This document shows, piece after piece, positions 1-8,830 of a stretch of DNA of 43,814 nucleotides. The notes under the pieces are model-generated. The model did no database searches, was not told where the DNA came from, and saw only the letters and a program-made list of their open reading frames with translations. A program made the position numbers and the translations under genes. This DNA comes from Rhodospirillaceae bacterium. GTDB lineage: Bacteria > Pseudomonadota > Alphaproteobacteria > UBA8366 > GCA-2717185. How positions within the stretch are numbered: position 1 is the first letter of the stretch; each line of letters opens with the position of its first letter. The stretch lies in NCBI GenBank assembly GCA_002717185.1, contig PBDC01000018.1, forward strand, positions 1 to 43,814. Reading direction: 5' to 3'.

Positions 1-124
1 CCACCGTTATCGGGCTAAATCGCTTAATTGCGAACGACAACTTTGCGGGCGAAGCCCGTCTCGCTGCTTAGTCTGACTAGGTAAGCGCGGCCCGGGGGGC
101 GCCGGGCAACAGAAGCCCCCCACT
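1..124 (+). ncRNA. ssrA: tmRNA (ssrA), 3' portion of the coding piece; 5' part lies outside the window
   Basis: tmRNA rescues stalled ribosomes by adding a degradation tag. The tag frame is at 30-71: GCG AAC GAC AAC and onward, ending in TAG. It encodes ANDNFAGEARLAA, with the AND start and LAA end typical of alphaproteobacterial tags. Directly after it, an H-type pseudoknot can form: GCCCGG (90-95) pairs with CCGGGC (102-107), and GGGGC (96-100) pairs with GCCCC (115-119). Alphaproteobacterial tmRNA genes are circularly permuted, so the tag-bearing piece is expected to come last in the gene. That fits a tag followed only by one pseudoknot and then sspB. The mature 3' end is estimated, not seen, and the acceptor piece would lie upstream of base 1. 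Confidence 0.9.
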
Positions 125-175
125 TTAACGTCCAAGGGCAAAATGGCGGTAAAATAACTGCGTCGCAGGGGCATT

Positions 176-688
176 ATGACGGAAGATTTAATGCGGTACG
201 ACTTGATGGTCGAACAAGCGTTACGAACGGTAGTACTTGAGGCGATGGGGCGGATTGCTCAGGATGGCCTGCCTGGCGAGCACCATTTGTACATTACTTT
301 CCGTACTAGCGTTGACGGGGTGATGCTCCCCGATCGTCTTCTTGAGCGGTATCCGGAAGAAATGACGATTGTCCTGCAGCATCAATTCGATAATTTGACG
401 GTCGATGACCTCGGTTTTGCGGTTTCCTTAAATTTCAACAATGTGCAGGAGCGACTGCGTATTCCATTCGCAGCTATTTCCGCCTTTGCTGACCCTTCCG
501 TAAATTTCAGCCTGCAGTTCAATTTCGAGGATAGGGAAGAGACCTCGCACAGCCAGCTCATTTCGTCAGAAACGGGATTTCAAGCCGCGTCTGGAGATTC
601 CGAAGACTCCAATCAAGATATAACCAAGCCCACCGAACCCGAGGCTGACGGCAACGTCGTAACGCTAGATACATTTCGCAAGAAGTAG
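176..688 (+). CDS. sspB: SspB, ClpXP adaptor for tmRNA-tagged proteins (alpha type)
   Basis: 170 aa. SspB tethers ssrA-tagged proteins to ClpXP in the cytoplasm. The N-terminal body (about residues 1-115) carries the alpha-SspB pattern: an early amphipathic helix (YDLMVEQALRTVV), the strand LYITFRT, then MLPDRLLERYPEEMTIVLQH and a strand-rich core. A polar linker rich in S, E, D, T and P follows (about 120-158). The tail NVVTLDTFRKK is a plausible ClpX-docking peptide, since family members end in a short conserved basic or hydrophobic segment. ATG is preceded by AGGGG seven bases upstream. It lies about 50 bp behind the tmRNA gene that makes its ligand, so the tag and its adaptor are neighbours. 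The identification rests on sequence pattern and this context. Confidence 0.93.
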   Translation: MTEDLMRYDLMVEQALRTVVLEAMGRIAQDGLPGEHHLYITFRTSVDGVMLPDRLLERYPEEMTIVLQHQFDNLTVDDLGFAVSLNFNNVQERLRIPFAAISAFADPSVNFSLQFNFEDREETSHSQLISSETGFQAASGDSEDSNQDITKPTEPEADGNVVTLDTFRKK

Positions 689-1037
689 CATCCGGGCGAA
701 GGTGCTTTTGGCTCATCCTTTGCAGTTTGAAAACGGTCTGCCAAGTAAGTACTAATCGCACCCAATCTTTCATGTCTAGCGAACAATCACTCCAAGCCAT
801 TGCCGTGGAATGTAGCGGCGTAATTGGGACCTATCGCCGAAAGGCGAAGCGCGTCCGTCCGTCCTCACCATTTTTCTCAGGCTGTCGTGCGGGCGAATAG
901 TCGTTATCATTTGGATGTTTTGGAAAGAGTGGTGGCCCGTGCGGTCACGCAAATGATGCGCGATTTGGCATAGCTGGTGTAAAATTGGCGGGGTAGACTG
1001 CAAGCCGGCTGTGAATTGTTTCAGAGGGGGAAGCGCC
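689..1037 (+). other. Intergenic stretch with a possible frameshifted small gene (772-973)
   Basis: No complete gene is supported here. An ATG at 772 opens 42 codons (starting MSSEQSLQAIAVECSG) to a TAG at 898. In the next frame, the helix-like stretch [19 protein letters not shown] runs to a TAG at 971. Together they read like one short protein of about 67 residues broken by a single +1 shift. There is no good ribosome-binding site and I do not recognise the product. A GNRA-type hairpin (TCGCC-GAAA-GGCGA, 834-847) lies inside. The fumarase promoter must be in the right-hand part, but no convincing -35/-10 pair was found. Confidence 0.3.
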
Positions 1038-2648
1038 ATGACCGCCACCGAACATCCGACTATGTTTCCGCTTGGCGCGGACGAAACGCCTTATCGCAAA
1101 ATTCCGTCGGACCATGTAAGCGTGGTTTCATTAGATGGCGAATCCGTCCTTAAAGTCGATCCAGAGGCGCTGTCCGTACTCACAGCCGAAGCTTTTCGCG
1201 ATATCAACCATTTTTTGCGGCCGGCACATCTCGCGCAGTTGCGTAAGATACTCGACGATCCTGAGGCATCTGATAACGATAAGTTCGTCGCCTTTGATTT
1301 GCTAAAAAACGCTAACATCGCCGCTGGTGGCGTTCTCCCTATGTGTCAGGACACCGGCACCGCCATCGTGATGGGTAAGAAGGGCGAGCGGGTCTGGACC
1401 GGCGGGGACGACGAGTCGGCGCTGGCTGAAGGGGTCATGCGTACCTACACGCAAAGTAATCTGCGCTATAGCCAGGTTTCTCCTCTGTCGATGTATGAGG
1501 AAGTCAATACGCGCACAAATTTGCCCAGTCAGATCGACATCTATAGTGAGCCTGGTGACGCATATAAATTCCTGTTCGTCGCTAAGGGCGGCGGGTCGGC
1601 AAACAAAAGCTACCTTTTCCAAGAGACGCCGGCGATGTTGAACCCGGAGAAACTACTGCCATTCTTGCAAGAAAAGATCAGATCGCTTGGTACGGCGGCC
1701 TGTCCACCTTATCACCTAGCAGTGGTGATAGGTGGCACGTCAGCGGAACTCAATCTTAAAACCGTGAAGTTAGCGAGCTGCCGTTATCTCGATACGCTGC
1801 CGACGGAAGGCGGTGACAAAGGGCAAGCGTTCCGCGATTTGGAAATGGAAGAAACCGTGTTCAAGATGTCGCAGGATATGGGTATTGGCGCCCAGTTTGG
1901 CGGAAAATATTTCTGCCATGATGTGCGCGTGGTCCGTCTGCCTCGGCACGGCGCGAGCCTGCCCATTGGGATCGGCGTTTCCTGTTCGGCCGATCGTCAG
2001 GCCAAAGGCAAAATAACGGAGAGTGGCATCTATCTTGAACAGTTGGAAACTAATCCGGCGCAGTACATGCCGGATACGGTGTCGGAAGAACTTGGTGGCG
2101 AAGTGGTTAAGATCGATCTAAATAGGCCTATGTCGGATATTCTTGGCCACTTGACCCAGTTTCCGATTAAGACGCGGCTATCATTGACTGGCCCGATCAT
2201 CGTTGCCCGTGACCTGGCCCATGCGCGGCTCAAGGCGTTGCTCGACTCTGGTAAGGAACTGCCCGACTATATCAAGGACCACCCAATTTATTATGCGGGA
2301 CCGGCGAAGACGCCAGCTGGCTTCGCATCTGGCTCATTTGGTCCGACGACAGCTGGGCGCATGGATTCCTACGTTGACCAGTTCCAGGGGGCGGCCGGTA
2401 GCATGGTAATGCTGGCAAAGGGTAACCGGTCCGATATGGTCCGGCAGGCCTGCCAACAACATGGTGGGTTCTATCTTGGTTCGATCGGCGGTCCGGCGGC
2501 GAGATTGGCGCTTGATTGCATCAAGAGCGTCGAGGTTGTCGAGTATGAGGAACTCGGCATGGAAGCTATCTGGAAGATCGAGGTGGAGAACTTTCCGGCC
2601 TTTATCGTCATCGACGATAAGGGTAACGATTTCTTCAGAGCGCTATAG
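1038..2648 (+). CDS. fumA: Class I (Fe-S) fumarate hydratase
   Basis: 536 aa. It interconverts fumarate and L-malate in the TCA cycle, in the cytosol. This is the iron-sulfur class, fused alpha and beta parts, close to the length of E. coli FumA. Three cysteines match the [4Fe-4S] ligands: Cys103 (PMCQDTGTA), Cys222 (AACPPYHLA) and Cys316 (GVSCSADRQ). Their spacings of 119 and 94 residues equal those I recall for the Leishmania enzyme. KGGGSANKS and [16 protein letters not shown] are further class I signatures. The C-terminal swivel-like domain includes AGPAKTPAG and the GSIGGPAA loop. I chose ATG 1038 over an upstream GTG at 1011 because AGAGGGGGAAG precedes it. The gene stands alone. Oxygen sensitivity is expected from the cluster class. 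Confidence 0.95.
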   Translation: MTATEHPTMFPLGADETPYRKIPSDHVSVVSLDGESVLKVDPEALSVLTAEAFRDINHFLRPAHLAQLRKILDDPEASDNDKFVAFDLLKNANIAAGGVLPMCQDTGTAIVMGKKGERVWTGGDDESALAEGVMRTYTQSNLRYSQVSPLSMYEEVNTRTNLPSQIDIYSEPGDAYKFLFVAKGGGSANKSYLFQETPAMLNPEKLLPFLQEKIRSLGTAACPPYHLAVVIGGTSAELNLKTVKLASCRYLDTLPTEGGDKGQAFRDLEMEETVFKMSQDMGIGAQFGGKYFCHDVRVVRLPRHGASLPIGIGVSCSADRQAKGKITESGIYLEQLETNPAQYMPDTVSEELGGEVVKIDLNRPMSDILGHLTQFPIKTRLSLTGPIIVARDLAHARLKALLDSGKELPDYIKDHPIYYAGPAKTPAGFASGSFGPTTAGRMDSYVDQFQGAAGSMVMLAKGNRSDMVRQACQQHGGFYLGSIGGPAARLALDCIKSVEVVEYEELGMEAIWKIEVENFPAFIVIDDKGNDFFRAL

Positions 2649-3081
2649 GTTTAAAACCGGTTCATCGGCCTTGATGTCTTAAAACCAGCCTAGGTTCGCG
2701 CCTGGACGGGATGCAGGCACCGATAACCCGACTGTCGCTATCCTGTCAGGAGATCCTCATACACGCTGGAAAAGGTTGCGAAGTGCTAGTTGCTGAAGCT
2801 CTTGTCCGCGACAAGCGTTACGTTCGTATTTTGGATTTGCAGAATTGCAATACCGGACATTTGGTCTTCGGTCATCACTTGGACAAATTGGTACTTGCAT
2901 AGGATAATTTTATTGAGTTCGGCTTTACCCGTATTTTTGAATATAACCAAATTGCTAATGGCGGCAGCCTTTGTGCGCGGGCGCCCAAACGATATTTTAG
3001 CTTAGAAGGCGGGACGGCTTCTCGTTGGTGGCTACCATTAGCAATACTGAGTTAATGGGGCCTTTAGGGTAGCGATGCTAG
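2649..3081. other. Convergent intergenic region, no gene supported
   Basis: This 433-bp gap separates the fumarase from the convergent sulfurtransferase. Short open frames exist (for example 2711-2902) but lack ribosome-binding sites and family features. The only clear structure is the 95-nt inverted-repeat element at 2951-3045, annotated separately. Confidence 0.5.
2951..3045. repeat. 95-nt element bounded by a perfect 11-bp inverted repeat
   Basis: ATTGCTAATGG at 2951-2961 is the exact reverse complement of CCATTAGCAAT at 3035-3045, leaving a 73-nt interior. The interior holds the palindrome GGGCGCCC and no open frame. It could be a structured RNA at the 3' end of either convergent gene, or a miniature mobile-element remnant. 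No flanking target duplication was recognised. Confidence 0.45.
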
Positions 3082-3933
3082 TCAAGGAGTGGGGTGGGAT
3101 GCCTTACTATTCGTTGGTCGGGCCACAGGCATCCCGTCACGGTTGCCCCATTCGTTCCATGAACCCAAGTAGTTCCGTACCTTTGGATAGCCCAACAGCC
3201 GGAGGGCCAAATAAGCATGCGCGGACCGGTATCCGGTTTGGCAGAGGGCGATTACTTCTTTATCCGGGGTAACGCCGTGCCCTTCGAAAAGGGCACGCAG
3301 TTCGTGTGCTGGTTTCATCGTGCCTTGTTCTGTTAAATGGTTGACCCATTCCAAATGAATGGACCCGGGGATTGTTCCGCCGCGGTTAGAGCGGCGATCT
3401 TCTCCAGTCCACTCCGCCCAGCTGCGGGTGTCCAGAACGATGGTATTGTCAGTCTCGATAGCGGCCAGAACATCTTGATAGGTGGCTAAACGGCTGTGGT
3501 CGGCCTCGAACGAGAAGACGGCGGCGGTCACGGCAGACGCATCGCGTGTCACGGGTAGACCGGCCGCTTCCCATCCAGAATAGCCGCCATCGAGAACATG
3601 GACGTCTTGGTGGCCAAGATACTCCAAGAACCAGAGGCCGCGGGCCGCCGTCATACCGGTGATTTCACCACAGAAGACGATTGTGTCTTCGAATGAAACA
3701 CCGCGCCGTGCCAGCAGGAATGCCCACATCCGGGTGAAGGACTTCAGAGGCGCGTTGTCGGTATCGTCGCAGTTCAGCGCGTAGATATCGAAATGCCGCG
3801 CGCCAGTGATGTGGCCCATGGTATATCGCTCGCCGGGGCGCACATCGATTAGCCGCAAAGACGGATCGTCCAGCCTGGCCCGTAATGTCTCGCGCGACCA
3901 AAGTAGGTCCGGGCTCTGAATGGCTTCTGTCAT
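3082..3933 (-). CDS. Sulfurtransferase with two rhodanese domains
   Basis: 283 aa. The family moves sulfane sulfur from thiosulfate or 3-mercaptopyruvate to cyanide or other thiols. Domain 1 (about 8-125) has the rhodanese pattern LIDVRPGERYTMGHITGA. Domain 2 (about 150-270) has VLDTRSWAEWTG and GTIPGSIHLEW. The active-site loop is CQTGYR with Cys231 as the persulfide carrier. This loop matches neither the textbook thiosulfate (CRKGVT) nor mercaptopyruvate (CGSGVT) type, so donor specificity is left open. ATG 3933 follows GAAGGA. An upstream start at 3975 would overlap the oxidase gene. The gene lies 20 bp downstream of the FAD oxidase and is probably co-transcribed with it. Confidence 0.88.
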   Translation of the reverse strand: MTEAIQSPDLLWSRETLRARLDDPSLRLIDVRPGERYTMGHITGARHFDIYALNCDDTDNAPLKSFTRMWAFLLARRGVSFEDTIVFCGEITGMTAARGLWFLEYLGHQDVHVLDGGYSGWEAAGLPVTRDASAVTAAVFSFEADHSRLATYQDVLAAIETDNTIVLDTRSWAEWTGEDRRSNRGGTIPGSIHLEWVNHLTEQGTMKPAHELRALFEGHGVTPDKEVIALCQTGYRSAHAYLALRLLGYPKVRNYLGSWNEWGNRDGMPVARPTNSKASHPTP

Positions 3934-3953
3934 CTCATTGCTTTCCTTCAGTA

Positions 3954-5237
3954 TTATGGGCGAGTATCGCGCCAACGGTAATAGAAAACCAGCAACCGGC
4001 TGAGCGGTACCATCACATCGTGTACTGGTAGCGTCCGCAAGAGTGTTTTCGGGACCGGTGATTCGGTGTTGTGGCGCCCTAGAGCCCGGTCTGCCAGGAA
4101 CCGGCCCATGGCCGTGCCGATGGCGATACCGCGCCCGCTATATCCGAGGCCGGCGTGAATGCCGGGGGCTAACTCGTGGTACCGCGGTAATCGATCGGTT
4201 GTCATTGCTACCTTGCCATCCCAAATATATTCGAACGCTGTTTCGGGAATTTGCGGATAGGCTTGGTGCAGCCTTGCCAGGGTGGAGCGCCGAAGTGCGC
4301 GACGCGCTCCAAACGGGGTAAAAGGCATGCAGGTCGTTACCAGTCGGTTGTCACGATCCTTGCGAAAGGCCCAGAGTGCCTGACGGGTATCGGAAAAGCC
4401 GTGTCCTTCCGGTAACACCGTCGCGGCGACTTTCGCGCTCAAAGGTGCGCTTGCGATTTGGAAGGAACGCACTGGCACGATGCTGCGGACCAGGCCGGGC
4501 CAGAGGGCATCCGTATAGGCGTTAGTTGCTAACAGAACCGTCTCGGCGTCGACGGCGCCTTGCGGCACTGTGACGCGCCAATGGTTGCCCACGCGACGCA
4601 ATTCTAGCGCCGGGCAATGGCAATGTATCGAGGCGCCGGCGGCAATCGCTGCCTGGGCGAGGCCGCGCGCGTAGCTCAGAGGTTGAATGTGGCCCCCGCT
4701 GCGGTGTATCCAGCCACCATGATAGATGGGGCTGCCCGTCAACTTCGCCATGACGTCGCGGTCGATCATCGCGACCGCCGCACCACGTTCTGACCATTGA
4801 TCGTGCTTCGCGCGCAGCCCTGCCATGCGGCTTTCTGTGTGGGCGGGTTGTAGCCAGCCTTTTTGGGCAGCGTCGCATTCGATGCCATGGTGTCGGATTA
4901 GATCGAACACCAGATCGGCCGATCCGCCGACCCATCTGTTCAACCGCTCGCCCTGATCGGTGCCGAATTCACGCACCACGTCGTCCGGATTATGCCGAGT
5001 GTATGTTGGGATGACCTGCCCGTTATTACGACCGGAGGCTCCAAAACCTGGGACCTCCGCTTCCAAAAGCATCACATCAGCTCCGTTTTCCGCCAGATGT
5101 AATGCTGCTGAGAGACCGGTGTAACCACCCCCGACCACAACGACATCGGCCTGACGGGACCCGGTAAGCGGCCTCGTCTCCGGTGCTGGACTAGCCGTAT
5201 CAGTCCAAAGGCTGGATTTGAAGCTTGATGTCTGCAT
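3954..5237 (-). CDS. FAD-dependent amine / D-amino-acid oxidoreductase (DAO family)
   Basis: 427 aa. The N-terminal Rossmann motif VVVGGGYTGLSAALHLAENG (about 33-52) ends in the acidic LLEAE for FAD ribose, followed by GFGASGRNNGQ. The C-terminal region has the GLGYSGRGIAIGTAMG loop that closes over FAD in the glycine oxidase / sarcosine oxidase / PuuB family. These enzymes oxidise primary or secondary amines to imines with release of H2O2 or electron transfer. The overall layout resembles gamma-glutamylputrescine oxidase, but I cannot fix the substrate. The gene is first in a likely two-gene unit with the rhodanese-type sulfurtransferase. ATG 5237 is preceded by GGAAGGG at longer than usual spacing. 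Confidence 0.85.
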   Translation of the reverse strand: MQTSSFKSSLWTDTASPAPETRPLTGSRQADVVVVGGGYTGLSAALHLAENGADVMLLEAEVPGFGASGRNNGQVIPTYTRHNPDDVVREFGTDQGERLNRWVGGSADLVFDLIRHHGIECDAAQKGWLQPAHTESRMAGLRAKHDQWSERGAAVAMIDRDVMAKLTGSPIYHGGWIHRSGGHIQPLSYARGLAQAAIAAGASIHCHCPALELRRVGNHWRVTVPQGAVDAETVLLATNAYTDALWPGLVRSIVPVRSFQIASAPLSAKVAATVLPEGHGFSDTRQALWAFRKDRDNRLVTTCMPFTPFGARRALRRSTLARLHQAYPQIPETAFEYIWDGKVAMTTDRLPRYHELAPGIHAGLGYSGRGIAIGTAMGRFLADRALGRHNTESPVPKTLLRTLPVHDVMVPLSRLLVFYYRWRDTRP

Positions 5238-5633
5238 ACCTGTAGGGCCCTTCCTTTACGCCGAACCGTGGCACACTGGCGTAGGAAACAGGGAAAGGCA
5301 AAATCAGGGAAGCCGAACCGCTGGGTGCAGATTATGCGGACTTTCAGGCATCGACGCTGACTTCCGTTTTGGTAGGCTGCAAAAACACATTTTACATCGC
5401 CTACCTGAACCGCGCCGCGTGCTGGTGCCGTTGAGGCGGGGCCGGCCGTTGTTCGTCTCGGAGTGTCCGCTATCAGCCGTTGCACCAGATTTGCCGATAG
5501 TGTGGTCATTGCGGAAAAACTCACTCAGCAGATTGTCCGGCTTTTAGTTGTTTGGTGCGACGAACCAACCGATTGATCGGGCCAATCGGTTTCGCTAAAA
5601 CCGTCCAGCATTCCCGAAACAGCGATGGTTTTC
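5238..5633. promoter_or_regulatory. Divergent control region with a 9-bp dyad (5567-5591) ahead of ettA
   Basis: This 396-bp gap lies between the minus-strand oxidase and plus-strand ettA. AACCGATTG (5567-5575) and CAATCGGTT (5583-5591) form a perfect dyad around a 7-nt centre, 42 bp before the ettA ATG. It could be an operator or a leader hairpin. No gene was found in the rest. Confidence 0.4.
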
Positions 5634-7313
5634 ATGGCCAGTTATCAATACGTCTACACAATGCAGTCCCTCAGCAAATCCTATCCTGGTGGTCGGGAGG
5701 TATTAAAGGACATTACGCTAGCCTTTATTCCCGGCGCGAAGATAGGCGTGCTTGGCTATAACGGCGCCGGAAAGTCGACGCTTCTGCGGATTATGGCCGG
5801 TGAGGAAAACGAGTATGCGGGTGAGGCCTGGGCGGCCGAGGGCGCTACGGTGGGTTATCTGGCGCAGGAACCTGAATTGGACCCGGGTAAGACGGTGGTG
5901 GAAAACGTGCTGGAAGGGCTGGCCGAGCAGAAAGGTTATGTTGACCAGTTCGAAGAGGTTAGCATGAAGCTTGGTGAGGTCACCGACGCGGATGAAATGA
6001 CCGCGCTGATCGAGGAGCAGGCAGAGCTGCAGGAGAAAATTGAGGCTGCCGATGCCTGGGATCTGACACGCACGGTTGAAATCGCGATGGACGCACTACG
6101 GTGCCCCGACGGCGAGGTTGATGTGGCGACGCTGTCTGGCGGTGAGCGGCGTCGTGTCGCGCTGTGTCGCCTGTTATTGCAAAAGCCGTCGCTGCTATTG
6201 CTCGATGAACCGACCAATCATCTCGACGCGGAGTCTGTTGCCTGGCTCGAACGCCATTTAAGGGAATATGAAGGCACGGTCGTGATGGTTACGCATGACC
6301 GATACTTTCTGGATAATGTGACGGGATGGATCCTGGAGCTTGATCGCGGCTCTGGCATTCCCTATGAGGGTAACTATTCTGCCTGGGTAGAGCAGAAACA
6401 GAAGCGGCTTGAACATGAGGAGCGTGTCGACCAGGCGCGCTTGCGAACGCTTGCTAACGAGCAGGAATGGATCGCCGCTAGCCCACGGGCTCGTCAGGCA
6501 AAATCGAAGGCCCGGATCACCGCGTACGAGAAACTGTTGGCGCAAAGCCGGGATCGTGGGCCGGGTAATTCACAGATTGTTATACCGGCGGGGCCCCGAC
6601 TGGGCAATTTGGTCATCAAAGCCGAGCATCTTCGGAAAGGCTTTGGCAATGTAATGCTGATCGAGGATCTTAATTTCATGATTCCGCCGGGTGCCATTGT
6701 CGGTGTGATTGGACCGAACGGCGCTGGCAAGACGACGTTGTTTCGCATGATTACCAATAGTGAGACGGCTGACTCCGGCGAGCTGAGGCTTGGCGATACC
6801 GTCGAGCTGGGGTATGTGGATCAGTCGCGCGACGCGCTGGCCGATGATAAGACCGTGTGGGAAGAGATCAGCCAGGGCGAGGAGGAGATACAGCTAGGCG
6901 ATCGCAAGACGCAGAGTCGCGCTTATGTTGGTTCCTTTAATTTCCGCGGCCCCGACCAGCAGAAGAAAGTAGGGCAGCTGTCAGGCGGCGAGCGGAATCG
7001 TGTACATTTGGCAAAAATGTTGCGCACCAGCGCCAATGTGCTCTTGCTCGACGAGCCGACCAACGATCTCGATGTCGATACGCTCCGCGCTTTGGAGACG
7101 GCGCTTGCGGATTTTCCGGGCTGCGCCGTCATAATCAGCCATGATCGCTGGTTCCTTGATCGTATCTGTACGCATATGCTTGCTTTTGAAGGCGACAGTC
7201 AGGTGGTATGGTTCGAGGGTAATTATCAGGACTACGAAGCGGATCGTCGCGCGCGACTGGGCGCGGCTGCCGACCAGCCGCACCGGATCCAGTACAAGCC
7301 GTTGACGCGGTAG
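5634..7313 (+). CDS. ettA: EttA, energy-dependent translational throttle ABC-F ATPase
   Basis: 559 aa, the usual EttA length. EttA binds the ribosomal E site and gates entry into elongation according to ATP/ADP ratio. It has no membrane part. Two ABC domains are visible. The first has Walker A GYNGAGKST (about 41), signature LSGGERRR (about 168) and Walker B LLLLDEPTNHLD (about 188). The second has GPNGAGKTT (about 360), LSGGERNR (about 448) and LLLLDEPTNDLD (about 470). A charged linker lies between them (EHEERVDQARLRTLANEQEW). The opening YQYVYTMQSLSKSYPGGREV and the end RIQYKPLTR align well with E. coli EttA. I chose ATG 5634 over 5625 because family members begin MAxYxYV. No strong Shine-Dalgarno is visible. 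Confidence 0.96.
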   Translation: MASYQYVYTMQSLSKSYPGGREVLKDITLAFIPGAKIGVLGYNGAGKSTLLRIMAGEENEYAGEAWAAEGATVGYLAQEPELDPGKTVVENVLEGLAEQKGYVDQFEEVSMKLGEVTDADEMTALIEEQAELQEKIEAADAWDLTRTVEIAMDALRCPDGEVDVATLSGGERRRVALCRLLLQKPSLLLLDEPTNHLDAESVAWLERHLREYEGTVVMVTHDRYFLDNVTGWILELDRGSGIPYEGNYSAWVEQKQKRLEHEERVDQARLRTLANEQEWIAASPRARQAKSKARITAYEKLLAQSRDRGPGNSQIVIPAGPRLGNLVIKAEHLRKGFGNVMLIEDLNFMIPPGAIVGVIGPNGAGKTTLFRMITNSETADSGELRLGDTVELGYVDQSRDALADDKTVWEEISQGEEEIQLGDRKTQSRAYVGSFNFRGPDQQKKVGQLSGGERNRVHLAKMLRTSANVLLLDEPTNDLDVDTLRALETALADFPGCAVIISHDRWFLDRICTHMLAFEGDSQVVWFEGNYQDYEADRRARLGAAADQPHRIQYKPLTR

Positions 7314-7371
7314 TGCGCTTCAATGCCTTTTTCCCACTTAGGGGCATGGCAATCGAATCCTGGCTGCCGCA

Positions 7372-7998
7372 CTACCGACTTGACTTCAGCCCTTCAGTCT
7401 TCTTGCGGAGTATATTGATCAGCGCATCGACCTTACCGCCGTTGTTTCGAATGACGGTGGTGAATTCCTCGCGCTGGGTGACGCTCATACTGACGCCTTC
7501 GACGCGGATATCGACAATCTTGAATGAATCGTCTTTGGCCTTTACCTGCCAGTCTACCCGAATGGAAGGTCCGCCGTCGCTCGGGTTAATTTCGCTCATG
7601 ACGATTGAATCGCCGCGCTTCTTCGGTTTGGCGACACGTTTGATGACGAATTGCTGTCCTGAATATTCCGCAAATCGGGCGGCATAGGTGGCGACAATCA
7701 AATCCTCGAACAGCCCTTGATATTCGTCGATCGATTCCTGATTGACGCGCCGCGCGTAACGGCCGAGAACGAAACGCCCAATTCGTCGCACATCAAAGCT
7801 CTGCCGCAGTAAATTCCGGAAACGGTCTTTGCGTTCCGTGTCGGTAATGTCTTTGGTCGTCAGGACGCGAATCGCGTGATCGCCTAGATTTTTGACGAAC
7901 ACGCCGGCGTTAGATGGTGTCGCCATCGCCGCTGGAACAATGAAAAGACAGAAAGCGAAAGCGGCACAAACGGTAAGCGCAAAAGGACGAATATGCAT
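7372..7998 (-). CDS. mlaC: MlaC, periplasmic phospholipid-binding protein
   Basis: 208 aa. MlaC ferries phospholipids across the periplasm between the outer-membrane MlaA complex and the inner-membrane MlaFEDB transporter. A clear signal peptide is present: MHIRPF, a hydrophobic core, then cleavage near AAMA/TPSN (about residue 26). The mature part has the family pattern: RKDRFRNLLRQSFDVRRIGRFVLGR, YQGLFEDLIVATYAARF, then beta strands ending IRVEGVSMSVTQREEFTTVI. ATG 7998 was chosen because it starts exactly at the signal peptide; a longer frame to 8112 runs back into mlaA. It starts 4 bp after the mlaA stop, so the two are translationally linked. Confidence 0.92.
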   Translation of the reverse strand: MHIRPFALTVCAAFAFCLFIVPAAMATPSNAGVFVKNLGDHAIRVLTTKDITDTERKDRFRNLLRQSFDVRRIGRFVLGRYARRVNQESIDEYQGLFEDLIVATYAARFAEYSGQQFVIKRVAKPKKRGDSIVMSEINPSDGGPSIRVDWQVKAKDDSFKIVDIRVEGVSMSVTQREEFTTVIRNNGGKVDALINILRKKTEGLKSSR

Positions 7999-8002
7999 GT
8001 CG

Positions 8003-8830
8003 TTATTTAATAACTTGCGCACGCGGTCCGGCAAGGGTGGGACCTTCGTCCAGAGAGATGCTGGGCAATGGGATAGTATCGTCGGGATTGCCATTCCGGA
8101 TCTCGTCGTCACGTACCTGGCGATATAGACTGCGGATCGTTACATAGAAGTCGAGCGAGGACTTTTCGAGTTCGTCGAGCGTCTCGATATTTCGTGCCCG
8201 CTTGTCGATACCTCGCGCCAAAACCCGTGAAATCGGGATTGTATCTCGTTCAGTGTTGTCGGCCCAGGTATTGATAGGATCGCTGATGGAATCGACGATT
8301 AGTCCGATAACGTCGCGCGAATTCGACGGGCCGAACACTGGTAACATCAAATAAGGGCCTTCACCAATACCCCACACGCCTAATGTCTGTCCGAAATCTT
8401 CCGACCTATACTTGAACCCTAAATCATGTGCAGGATCGCCGAACCCACCGAAGCCGACGATTGAATTGACTGCAAATCGTGCGATAGTGTCTTGCGCGCC
8501 CTCGAGATTTCCCTGCAGCAAATTGTTGGCCAAGATGACTGGCGACCGAAGGTTGTTCAGGAAATTTCTAATCCCGTCTTGCAGTGTTTGCGGAAGGATC
8601 TTTTTGTAGATCGTTGCTATGGGCTTGAAGATGACCGTATCAAGGCCTTTGTTGAAGCTAAAGATGGCTCGGTTTACGGGCTCGATTGGGTCGTTAGTCT
8701 TGGTGTAAGCCTTGCGCTCCTCGGGGTCGGTCGGGATACTCGCACAGCCTCCAAGCACGAGCACCGAGAGGCTTGCTAATATAAAAACAAGCCGCGCCCG
8801 GTGCAAAATTTCCCAAGTTTTTGAAATCAC
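8003..8830 (-). CDS. mlaA: MlaA (VacJ), outer-membrane lipid-asymmetry lipoprotein
   Basis: 275 aa. MlaA removes misplaced phospholipids from the outer leaflet of the outer membrane. The N-terminal lipoprotein signal ends in the lipobox VLGGC, with Cys29 as the lipidation site. Family motifs follow: NDPIEPVNRAIFSFN, LRSPVILANNLLQGN, ARFAVNSIVGFGGFGDPA, DFGQTLGVWGIGEGPYLMLPVFGPSN and RDVIGLIVDSISDP. The Asp-rich C-terminal tail is low in complexity. It is first in a two-gene mlaA-mlaC unit. The inner-membrane genes mlaD, mlaE and mlaF are not in the window. Confidence 0.94.
   Translation of the reverse strand: MISKTWEILHRARLVFILASLSVLVLGGCASIPTDPEERKAYTKTNDPIEPVNRAIFSFNKGLDTVIFKPIATIYKKILPQTLQDGIRNFLNNLRSPVILANNLLQGNLEGAQDTIARFAVNSIVGFGGFGDPAHDLGFKYRSEDFGQTLGVWGIGEGPYLMLPVFGPSNSRDVIGLIVDSISDPINTWADNTERDTIPISRVLARGIDKRARNIETLDELEKSSLDFYVTIRSLYRQVRDDEIRNGNPDDTIPLPSISLDEGPTLAGPRAQVIK

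Noticed and set aside
1011..1037. Upstream GTG start for the fumarase
   Set aside because: It lacks a ribosome-binding site, whereas AGAGGGGGAAG sits just ahead of ATG 1038.
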